This document shows, one piece after another, positions 1 to 6,800 of a stretch of DNA of 64,000 nt. The translations under genes and the position numbers were made by a program. A model generated the notes under the pieces. It was not told the origin of the DNA, did not search any database, and saw only the letters and a program-made list of their open reading frames with translations. Location of the stretch: positions 806,001 through 870,000 of the forward strand of contig NZ_VTFG01000001.1 of assembly GCF_008692035.1 (NCBI RefSeq), read 5' to 3'. The DNA comes from Pseudomonas marginalis (GTDB taxonomy: Bacteria > Pseudomonadota > Gammaproteobacteria > Pseudomonadales > Pseudomonadaceae). Within the stretch, counting starts at the first letter, position 1; every line of letters starts with the position of its first letter.

Positions 1-1
1 C

Positions 2-259
2 AGCACCAGTGTGCCGTTGATCGAACCGGCTCACATCGTCAGTTTGCCCAAGGGGCAAATGTTCTCCTTCCAGGCCGGTGGACAACTCTGGAAAGTGCGC
101 ATGCCGCTGCCAAAAGCCTCCAACGACGATGCTATGCCCAAGGACCTGCAGGAACTCACTCAACGGATGCGGGCCACCTACAACGAGCAAGCAGGGCAAT
201 GGTGGAGCGCTAGCGGTGACGGCCCAACAACAAACTTTGATTTGGATCGGGTGGGGTAG
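2..259 (+). CDS. C-terminal end of TraD-type conjugative coupling protein (partial)
   Basis: Only the last 85 codons lie in the window. The frame is open to the left edge and ends at TAG 257-259. The visible tail (ending NFDLDRVG) has no ATPase motif, so the name comes mainly from position: in MPF-G type ICEs the TraD-like coupling ATPase (TIGR03743 family) sits directly before the TIGR03747 membrane protein found next here. TraD proteins link the relaxase-DNA complex to the secretion channel at the inner membrane. A GTG at 11 is internal, not a start. An otherwise unrelated C-terminal fragment cannot be excluded. Confidence 0.5.
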   Translation, partial: STSVPLIEPAHIVSLPKGQMFSFQAGGQLWKVRMPLPKASNDDAMPKDLQELTQRMRATYNEQAGQWWSASGDGPTTNFDLDRVG

Positions 260-349
260 CCCGCCTCCGCCACCGGTTTCTATTCAGCAGAAAACTATCC
301 AGAAGGCGTCGTGACCACATCAACACTGCAGCGCGCAATGGAGTGAACG

Positions 350-1081
350 ATGGCAACTTCCGCCCAGAACTCGCCGCCACAACCGATCCAGCGTCCGGGA
401 ATGATCGTCTCAGCCATCAACCTGGTCCTGCGCATCATCGGTTTGCTGATCGCCTCGTTGCTGTTCTCGATTCTGATCGAGTTCGCCGGCTTGCTGCTGT
501 TCTGGGGTGATCAGGGCTGGCGGCATAGTGAGGCCATGCTAACCAGTGAGTTGGGTTGGCTCAGCGAGCACTTCAAATATTCACTCATCCTCCAACAACC
601 CGGACAGACGATTGTCCAGTGGCTGGATTTCCTCAATCAGTGGCTGGTGGTCAAGACCGGTTTGGCGGATTTTGCCCAGCAGGCGCGAGTGGCGAGTCAG
701 GGCAACGGTCTCTGGAGTGGGATCAACCAGCTATATGTGCATATCGAGGACTTTGTACTGTCGGCGGTGTATGTCACTTTCACCTTCGTGGTGCGCCTAA
801 CCATTCTAATCCTGGCCACACCACTATTTTTGTTGGCCACGCTCACCGGTTTTGTCGATGGTTTGATGCGCCGCGACCTGCGCAAGTTCGGCGCAGGACG
901 AGAAAGCAGTTTTGTCTATCACCGCGCTAAACGAGCAGTGATACCGCTGCTGATCGTGCCCTGGGTCATTTACCTGTCCCTACCCTTTTCGCTCAATCCT
1001 ATGGTCGTTTTTCTACCTTGCGCCGTAACGCTTGGTCTGACCACTGTAATTACGTCGTCGACTTTTAAGAAATACCTTTGA
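350..1081 (+). CDS. TIGR03747-family ICE membrane protein
   Basis: A 243-residue integral membrane protein of the integrating-conjugative-element family TIGR03747. Hydrophobic stretches lie near residues 20-50, 130-170 and 198-238, with a charged loop containing MRRDLRKFG before the last one. The start ATG has GGAG 9 bases upstream. It follows TraD and belongs to the genomic-island type IV secretion (MPF-G) gene set, but its exact role in the channel is not known. In related elements the next gene is the RAQPRD protein; here a roughly 1-kb AT-rich segment with a reverse-strand gene separates them. The family call is secure from sequence and order. Confidence 0.85.
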   Translation: MATSAQNSPPQPIQRPGMIVSAINLVLRIIGLLIASLLFSILIEFAGLLLFWGDQGWRHSEAMLTSELGWLSEHFKYSLILQQPGQTIVQWLDFLNQWLVVKTGLADFAQQARVASQGNGLWSGINQLYVHIEDFVLSAVYVTFTFVVRLTILILATPLFLLATLTGFVDGLMRRDLRKFGAGRESSFVYHRAKRAVIPLLIVPWVIYLSLPFSLNPMVVFLPCAVTLGLTTVITSSTFKKYL

Positions 1082-1156
1082 CTCAATATAACAACGCCCC
1101 AAGCCAAAATACCTTCTGCCTTACCCCAAAACCATGAATAACTCATAGACCGAACA

Positions 1157-1798
1157 CTAAGCCGCATCCCCCAAAACTTTACTCAGGTGCCGTCTAATAG
1201 AAATTATGGCATTGAAAGTAACTCTAACCTTTTCCTCCGTCAGTTTTGGAGGATAAGCTCTGATCATAGTCCCACCATGACTCACCCCGACATAATAATC
1301 ACATCCATTAAGAAGAAACTCCCTCACATAACCTACTTGCTTAAACTCCTGCACCAACACGACCACTTCCCGATCAAGCACAGAGAGATTGCTTACCAAC
1401 GTAGACTCCATCAGATGAACTGCATCATTAAGCTCTCGACAAGTATACGACGCATAGTTCCCACTAAAATCCGAACTCCAAATATTTGCCCCCACCTGGG
1501 TTCTTTCGAAGTCAAACTTACTTATTACGCCAGCCGCATCCTTCCTATCAAGAATCACGAACGGGCTCTCGCGATACTCAATAGTTCCACCACCCTCACT
1601 ATAAACCATATTAATCGGCCTAAGTGAAATCTCTAACGCTTCCATAAATCTCTTATATGGGTACCTAACCACTTGCTCTTCAAGAAGACTTTTCCGATAT
1701 TCCTGAACCAAAGAAAAAACAAGTATGGCGAGCGAAGAAACAATAACAACCCAACCCGTGAAATTAACTTTTCGAACCCCTACCGCTTTGAATTCCAA
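1157..1798 (-). CDS. Hypothetical single-pass membrane protein inserted in the transfer operon
   Basis: About 213 residues with one membrane segment near the N-terminus (WVVIVSSLAILVF) and a soluble C-terminal part with several cysteines. I do not recognise the family. The frame extends upstream to a TTG at 1873, but the TTG at 1798 (LEFKAVGVRK) is preferred because GGGAGG lies just before it and the longer version adds a cysteine-rich stretch overlapping another small frame. The gene lies opposite to the transfer operon, between genes adjacent in related elements, in clearly AT-rich DNA. It is probably a recent cargo insertion. Its function is unknown. Confidence 0.6.
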   Translation of the reverse strand: MEFKAVGVRKVNFTGWVVIVSSLAILVFSLVQEYRKSLLEEQVVRYPYKRFMEALEISLRPINMVYSEGGGTIEYRESPFVILDRKDAAGVISKFDFERTQVGANIWSSDFSGNYASYTCRELNDAVHLMESTLVSNLSVLDREVVVLVQEFKQVGYVREFLLNGCDYYVGVSHGGTMIRAYPPKLTEEKVRVTFNAIISIRRHLSKVLGDAA

Positions 1799-1860
1799 GT
1801 GCCTCCCTTCACTCCAGCCAAGGCAATTACAAAGGCAAGCAACGACAACAAATAGCTCAC
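1780..1860 (-). CDS. Possible 26-residue membrane peptide upstream of the inserted gene
   Basis: A GTG at 1860 is preceded by a strong GGAGGAG with 4-base spacing and opens a 26-codon frame reading VSYLLSLLAFVIALAGVKGG and a short basic tail. It would form one membrane helix. It overlaps the likely TTG start (1798) of the downstream 213-residue protein in another frame, and a second GGGAGG lies inside it just before that TTG, as in translationally coupled pairs. It may instead be only a leader whose translation opens the downstream site. No homology is claimed. Confidence 0.35.
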   Translation of the reverse strand: MSYLLSLLAFVIALAGVKGGTWNSKR

Positions 1861-2085
1861 AAGACTCCTCCAATTTTTTACGACCCAGAATTTTTCACTT
1901 ATCTCTTTAAGGGCTTTTTACACAAACGGCTATTCCCCCGCTTGAGCTTGCCCTCTGGAGTTATGCCTGTAGTAAGGTTCAACGTTGCTCTCCCTCATCA
2001 ATACGATAGCCTTCGTCTCAATTTTTCTGCAGCTATATTGCCACCCTTCCCCGATTCTGCCCCTAGTTAACTCAGGGCCATAATC

Positions 2086-2421
2086 ATGCCTGCTTCTGTC
2101 ATTCACTACCTGTTACTTCTCCCGCTGGCCATCCTCCATGGCAGTTGCTGTGCCGCATCCGCCCATGAACAGGTCCAACTCGGCTTTATCCAACGGCAAC
2201 TCGACACTATAGAGACCTCAGCCCATAAAGCCGAAGCGTCCAGTATTGCTGAACCAAACGAACGCTATCGCTTCGACTATCCCCAATTGATCCAAGATAT
2301 CCAGCGCATCCGTCACGGTGTGCAGGACTATCTGTCCCCCTCTCGCGCTCAACCTCGCGATCCCACTGAATTGGTCGGCGATTACCGCCTCGACGCTCCG
2401 TCCGCGGAGCCGTCGCCATGA
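2086..2421 (+). CDS. RAQPRD-family ICE periplasmic protein
   Basis: A 111-residue protein containing the motif RAQPRD (residues 87-92) that names the family TIGR01690. An N-terminal signal peptide (hydrophobic residues 6-24, likely cleavage near ASA-HE) sends it to the periplasm. It belongs to the MPF-G conjugation set and its biochemical role is unknown. Its stop overlaps the next start by 4 bases (ATGA at 2418), showing tight coupling with the TIGR03758 gene. Only a weak AGGG precedes the ATG. Confidence 0.9.
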   Translation: MPASVIHYLLLLPLAILHGSCCAASAHEQVQLGFIQRQLDTIETSAHKAEASSIAEPNERYRFDYPQLIQDIQRIRHGVQDYLSPSRAQPRDPTELVGDYRLDAPSAEPSP

Positions 2422-2657
2422 GCATGACTGATGCCCAGACCTCTGCGTTCCAAAACGCCTCCGGTTTCTCCGCACAGAGCAGTTCGACGCTGTGGCTGTC
2501 CCTGGTTCTAGTCCTGGCTTTGCTTTGGTGTGCCTGGGTGATGTGGACGGCTTACCGGGGGTGGGCCGCCGGCAGTGTGCGCTTTGGAGCCTTCGGTGGC
2601 AGCGCCGCTCGCGTACTGCTCACCTTGCTGGTTTTGATGTTCTTCACCCTGTCCTAA
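2418..2657 (+). CDS. TIGR03758-family small ICE membrane protein
   Basis: A 79-residue protein with two membrane helices (about residues 25-46 and 60-78) joined by a short glycine-rich loop, matching the TIGR03758 family. It is a small pilin-like or channel-associated inner-membrane component of the MPF-G apparatus; its role is inferred from its fixed place in the operon. The start overlaps the previous stop by 4 bases, and the next gene follows with an AGGAG site at 2661. Confidence 0.85.
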   Translation: MSMTDAQTSAFQNASGFSAQSSSTLWLSLVLVLALLWCAWVMWTAYRGWAAGSVRFGAFGGSAARVLLTLLVLMFFTLS

Positions 2658-2674
2658 CCCAGGAGATCGCCTCC

Positions 2675-3046
2675 ATGCTCAAGTGCCTTGTCCCCCTGAA
2701 AAACAACCTGCGTGATCGTGCCAGCCAGCGCTTGATCGGTCTGCTGCTGGTGCTCGGTCCAAGCCTGGCTTTTGCCGAACTCCCGACCATGGAGGCTCCT
2801 TCACGTGGTGAAGGATCAGGGTTGATCGAGACGATCAAAAACTACGCCTACGACGGCGGCATCCTGCTCGGACTGCTAATCGCCCTGCTCGCGTTTCTCG
2901 GCGTGGCTTGGCACTCACTAACTGTCTATGCCGACGTGCAGAACCAGCGCAAGACCTGGAAGGACCTTGGGGCAGTGGTCGGCATCGGTGCCCTGCTGGT
3001 GGTGATCATCATCTGGTTCCTGACCAAGGCTGCCGCGATTCTGTGA
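2675..3046 (+). CDS. TIGR03745-family ICE membrane protein
   Basis: A 123-residue protein: a signal-peptide-like N-terminus (IGLLLVLGPSLAFA, residues 21-34), a short exported loop, then two membrane helices near residues 61-85 and 99-121. This layout resembles VirB2/TraA-type small subunits, and the family is TIGR03745. The ATG at 2675 is chosen because AGGAG (2661-2665) lies at good distance and the residues upstream in frame belong to the previous gene's sequence. It lies in the transfer operon directly before TIGR03750. The pilin-like role is an inference. Confidence 0.85.
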   Translation: MLKCLVPLKNNLRDRASQRLIGLLLVLGPSLAFAELPTMEAPSRGEGSGLIETIKNYAYDGGILLGLLIALLAFLGVAWHSLTVYADVQNQRKTWKDLGAVVGIGALLVVIIIWFLTKAAAIL

Positions 3047-3053
3047 GGTCGAC

Positions 3054-3467
3054 ATGAACGACACTATCGAACGCCTTGCCGACAACACCTTGGTCTTTCT
3101 GCCGGAGCGGCTTAACCGTGATCCTGCCGTGTTGCGTGGTTTGACCAATGATGAGATGTGGGTAGCGCTCGGTACCGGCGCAATCATTGGCCTGATGCTG
3201 GGCGTTCCTCTGACGATCGCCACCGCTTCCATTGCCGTAGCGCCGACCGGCATGATCGCAGGCATGACGGTGGTGCTATTTGCCGGTGGCACGCTACTGC
3301 GTCGGGCCAAACGGGCCCGCCCCGAGACCTGGTTGTACCGCAAGCTCGAATGGGTACTGGCCAGCCGTTGGCGCCTGGGTCGCGGCAGTTTGATCCTTCA
3401 CTCCGGTGCCTGGACGGTTCGCCGTTCACGTCGACTGCGCCCTGCCCTGTCACGGTGGCAGCCATGA
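3054..3467 (+). CDS. TIGR03750-family conjugal transfer protein
   Basis: A 137-residue protein with two adjacent membrane helices (about 37-75) and a basic C-terminal tail rich in arginine and tryptophan (RRAKRARPETWLYRKLE and after). It matches TIGR03750, a TraL/VirB3-like inner-membrane piece of the MPF-G system. It starts 7 bases after the TIGR03745 stop, with a GAGGT site, and its stop overlaps the following ATG (ATGA at 3464). The order 03745-03750-03746 is the one expected for this ICE family. Confidence 0.88.
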   Translation: MNDTIERLADNTLVFLPERLNRDPAVLRGLTNDEMWVALGTGAIIGLMLGVPLTIATASIAVAPTGMIAGMTVVLFAGGTLLRRAKRARPETWLYRKLEWVLASRWRLGRGSLILHSGAWTVRRSRRLRPALSRWQP

Positions 3468-4105
3468 GCCGATTTCGAAACAAGGTGGATGCCCAGCAGG
3501 CTCATATCTTCAGCCTGCGTCTGGCGGTAGTGATCCTCGCCCTGGTCTGTGCCGGACTCTGGTATGGCTGGCGCTCGGCACCGACCGATCTGACCGTGCA
3601 TGTACCGCCGGATCTGCGCTCGGGCAGCACCCGTAAGTGGTGGGATATCCCCTCAGAGAATGTTTATGCCTTTGCCCTCTACATCTTTGGCCAACTCAAC
3701 CGCTGGCCCACGGATGGCGAGCAGGATTATCGCCGTGCCATCTATGGCTTGCAGTCCTATCTGACACCCGCCTGTAAGGCCTTCCTCGACGGCGACTACG
3801 AGTACCGCAAGGCCGCCGGCGAGCTGCGCCAGCGAGTGCGTGGGGTCTACGAAATTCTGGGCCGAGGTTACAGCGAAGATCCGGAACTCAGGGTCAAGCA
3901 ACTCGATCGCGATAGCTGGCTAGTCAAGCTCGACCTCAATGCCGATGAGTATTACGCCGCAGAACCGGTGAAACGGGTGGTGGTGCGTTATCCATTACGC
4001 GTAGTGCGTTTCGACCTGGATCCCGAGCGCAATAAGTGGGGGCTGGCACTGGATTGCTATCAGGGCACTCCGCAAAAAATCTCCCTGCCTGGAGGTGAGC
4101 CATGA
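3464..4105 (+). CDS. TIGR03746-family (DUF2895) ICE protein, TraE/VirB8-like
   Basis: A 213-residue bitopic protein: a short cytoplasmic N-terminus, one membrane helix at about residues 19-38 (LRLAVVILALVCAGLWYGW) and a periplasmic domain. Size, layout and operon place match TIGR03746/DUF2895, which corresponds to TraE/VirB8-type assembly factors. The start ATG overlaps the previous stop by 4 bases; frames further upstream merely run antisense or out of frame inside TIGR03750. Its end overlaps the next start (ATGA at 4102). No defect is seen. Confidence 0.88.
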   Translation: MSRFRNKVDAQQAHIFSLRLAVVILALVCAGLWYGWRSAPTDLTVHVPPDLRSGSTRKWWDIPSENVYAFALYIFGQLNRWPTDGEQDYRRAIYGLQSYLTPACKAFLDGDYEYRKAAGELRQRVRGVYEILGRGYSEDPELRVKQLDRDSWLVKLDLNADEYYAAEPVKRVVVRYPLRVVRFDLDPERNKWGLALDCYQGTPQKISLPGGEP

Positions 4106-4914
4106 AGCGGATTCGTACCCTGGGACTAACCGTCACACTGATGCTATCGGGAGCTGCAGCGCAGGCCGTCGAACTGATGCACTGGGAACGCCTACCCCTC
4201 GCGGTCCCTCTGGTGATCAATCAGGAACGAGTGGTCTTTATCGATGAGGATGTTCGAGTCGGCGTACCCTCAACCCTGACGGGCAAGCTGCGCGTGCAAT
4301 CAACTGGCGGCACTCTGTACCTGCGCGCGTCGGAAGCCATTGCGCCGACCCGACTGCAACTGCAATCAGTCACGACGGGCGAGATCATCCTTCTAGATAT
4401 CGCGGCCACTCCCGGCGATCAACCGCTGGAGCCCGTGCGTATTCTCAAGAATGCTCAGGTGCAAGCTACCGAGGCTGAATCTAGCACCGTCCCTGCTCCA
4501 GAACGTACACCGATCCCGGTCGCTTTGACGCGCTACGCCGCGCAAAGCCTGTACGCGCCGCTGCGCACCGTGGAGTCCCTGCCCGGTGTACGCCGCGTCC
4601 CGCTCAAGCTACGCACCGAACTGCCAACCCTGCTGCCGACCGAAAACATGTCCAGCACACCTATCGCCGCCTGGCGACTCGGTGATTACTGGGTGACGGC
4701 GGTGAAGTTGCGCAATCGTGGTTCAGAGACTCTGCAACTCGACCCGCGTCGGCTTCAGGCCAAGCTGTTCGCCGCGGCCTTCCAGCATTCTTTCCTCGGG
4801 CCTGTCGGCAGCGCTGAAGACACCACGATTGCCTACCTCGTCACCCTCGGTGCTGGCCTCGAACAAGCCGTGCTGCTCCCGCCCGTTGCGCGAGGTGCTG
4901 ACGATGAAGGCTAA
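4102..4914 (+). CDS. TIGR03749-family (DUF3438) ICE protein, TraK-like
   Basis: A 270-residue exported protein. The signal peptide is clear (residues 5-22, LGLTVTLMLSGAAAQA), and the mature part is rich in beta-strand sequence, as in TraK/VirB9-type outer-membrane core proteins. The family is TIGR03749/DUF3438. It is translationally coupled to both neighbours: a 4-base overlap at its start, and an 11-base overlap of its end with the TIGR03752 gene. The order TraE-, TraK-, TraB-like is that of F-type channels, supporting a role in the core complex. Confidence 0.88.
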   Translation: MKRIRTLGLTVTLMLSGAAAQAVELMHWERLPLAVPLVINQERVVFIDEDVRVGVPSTLTGKLRVQSTGGTLYLRASEAIAPTRLQLQSVTTGEIILLDIAATPGDQPLEPVRILKNAQVQATEAESSTVPAPERTPIPVALTRYAAQSLYAPLRTVESLPGVRRVPLKLRTELPTLLPTENMSSTPIAAWRLGDYWVTAVKLRNRGSETLQLDPRRLQAKLFAAAFQHSFLGPVGSAEDTTIAYLVTLGAGLEQAVLLPPVARGADDEG

Positions 4915-6421
4915 CGCATTGCTCAAATGGCTGGTACCGGCTGCGCTACTGGCCGTGGTGTTGATCATCCTGAAAAGTTGGGTCGCGGGTAGTAGTACTC
5001 CCTCTCCAGAGCACCCAGTTGATCAGGGTAATATTCAGTTATCCGCCGAGCAAGCCAAGTCGCTCGGCATTGCTGGCGATACCCCACGCGACACGGTCGC
5101 CACCCTGGTCGGCCAGGTGAAAGCCATGCGCAGCGACATGCTCGGATTGAAGAAACACAACGAGTCGCTGCAGACGGAAAACAACCGCTTGCGCGAGCGG
5201 GAAAACGGTGTGGATTCGCGTATCCAGACGGCGCTTGGCAGCGTGACCCAGCAGGTCGACGAAGGCCGTCGACAAGCCAACGAGGCCCGACTTAAAGCCG
5301 AACAAGACAGTCGTCAGGCTCGCGGTCTGCTGACGCAATTGCAGGATCAGTTGTCGGGGCTGACCGGCAGCGGCAAGGATATGCCAATCGGATTGGGGCT
5401 TGAGCCCGGCGACGGTGCTCAGTTTGAAGGGCGGCACTCTGCCAATGATGCGCTGCAATGGATTGAACCCTCGGATGCTCTGTCCACCGACGCCCGAGGC
5501 AAAACCAAGACCTCCCCCGCGCAGAGTCTGCCTACCGCCTTCAACTCACTGGAAGGCTTGAAAAACAATCCTATTGATCGCAGCCAGAAACAGCTACGTG
5601 CGGTCACCAAAGGTGAGCGTGACCTGACGCGATCCGTTGACCGAACCGAAGGCGCGAAGCCGGTCTACACCATTCCCGAAAACGCCACGCTGATGGGCTC
5701 GGTCGCCATGACCGCGCTGATCGGCCGAGTCCCAGTGGACGGCACAGTGAATGATCCCTACCCCTTCAAAGTGCTGGTCGGCCCCGAGAATCTGACGGCC
5801 AACGGCATCGACCTGCCGGACGTCGCGGGTGCTGTGATGAGCGGCACGGCGTCCGGTGACTGGACCCTGTCTTGCGTCCGCGGGCAGGTCGAGTCAATCA
5901 CCTTTGTGTTTACCGATGGCACCATCCGCACGGTACCTCAGCCAAAAGCTGTAGCCAGCCGCACTGCCTCCACCACCCAGAGCTCGAACATTGACAAGAT
6001 CCGTGGCGGCCTCGGTTACCTGTCCGATCCGCATGGCATTCCGTGCATCGCTGGCGAGCGCCGCTCGAACGCCCAGCAGTACCTCGGCAGCCAGAGCCTG
6101 ATCACTGCGGCTGGTGCGGGTGTCGCCGCCTTGCTCGGGGATGAGCAGAACAACAGCAGTGTAATCAGTTCGGGCGGCAGTACCCTCGGGGTTACCAGCA
6201 GCAGTGGCAACAGCGCGCTGAATTCAATTCTCAGTGGTGGGGTCAGCGACATCCGCGAGTGGGTCAACAAACTGTATGGCGAAGCCTTTGCTGCCGTGTA
6301 TGTGCCACCCGCCGCACAGGTCGCACTGCACCTCGACCATGAGATCACCATCGACTACGAGCCCAAGGGCCGGAGCGTTCGCCATGAAAAAGACCATGCC
6401 TCCCTGCCTGACCTGGATTAG
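4904..6421 (+). CDS. TIGR03752-family ICE protein, TraB/VirB10-like
   Basis: A 505-residue protein with one N-terminal membrane helix (residues 8-27), a long charged coiled-coil segment (about 70-145, rich in E, K, R and Q) and a C-terminal region with the glycine-rich pattern GLGYLSDPHGIPCIAGER typical of TIGR03752. This is the TraB/VirB10-like protein expected to span the envelope and join the inner- and outer-membrane parts of the channel. The ATG at 4904 starts inside the previous gene; a longer upstream frame has no support. The next gene's start at 6384 lies inside this one. Confidence 0.88.
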   Translation: MKANALLKWLVPAALLAVVLIILKSWVAGSSTPSPEHPVDQGNIQLSAEQAKSLGIAGDTPRDTVATLVGQVKAMRSDMLGLKKHNESLQTENNRLRERENGVDSRIQTALGSVTQQVDEGRRQANEARLKAEQDSRQARGLLTQLQDQLSGLTGSGKDMPIGLGLEPGDGAQFEGRHSANDALQWIEPSDALSTDARGKTKTSPAQSLPTAFNSLEGLKNNPIDRSQKQLRAVTKGERDLTRSVDRTEGAKPVYTIPENATLMGSVAMTALIGRVPVDGTVNDPYPFKVLVGPENLTANGIDLPDVAGAVMSGTASGDWTLSCVRGQVESITFVFTDGTIRTVPQPKAVASRTASTTQSSNIDKIRGGLGYLSDPHGIPCIAGERRSNAQQYLGSQSLITAAGAGVAALLGDEQNNSSVISSGGSTLGVTSSSGNSALNSILSGGVSDIREWVNKLYGEAFAAVYVPPAAQVALHLDHEITIDYEPKGRSVRHEKDHASLPDLD

Positions 6422-6800
6422 CTTGCTCTGCGTGGTCCTGACGGGGTGTTCCACCGACAAGGAAACGCTTCTGCCTCACGGCGAGCAAACCATGCTGGAC
6501 ATCTGGAACGGTGCTGGTTCGCAAGGCACTCAGCAGCAACTGCTGGATGCTCGGCAGCAGTTACGCCGCCCGCTGGCTCAGGCAGATGCCTCCGCGGCTA
6601 TCCAGGAACCGTACACGCGCACAGCGGCGAACGAGATCCGCAACCTGTTCCCTCGCCTGCCCAATCCCGATCTGGTGCTGTACGTGTATCCGCACTTGAG
6701 TGGTACCGAGCAGGCACCGGTCCCCGGTTACTCGACCGTCTTTCCGTTCTACCAACGGGTGCAGTACGCATTGCCGGGTGAACGTCAGGAAGACTTGTAG
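6384..6800 (+). CDS. TIGR03751-family conjugal transfer lipoprotein
   Basis: A 138-residue lipoprotein. The N-terminus (MKKTMPPCLTWISLLCVVLTGC) holds a lipobox, VLTGC, with the lipidated cysteine at residue 22. It matches TIGR03751, the small outer-membrane lipoprotein (TraV/VirB7-like) of MPF-G elements, which normally lies between the TraB-like protein and the VirB4-like ATPase as here. The start lies 38 bases inside the previous gene. The stop TAG shares its last base with the GTG start of the ATPase gene at 6800. Confidence 0.87.
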   Translation: MKKTMPPCLTWISLLCVVLTGCSTDKETLLPHGEQTMLDIWNGAGSQGTQQQLLDARQQLRRPLAQADASAAIQEPYTRTAANEIRNLFPRLPNPDLVLYVYPHLSGTEQAPVPGYSTVFPFYQRVQYALPGERQEDL

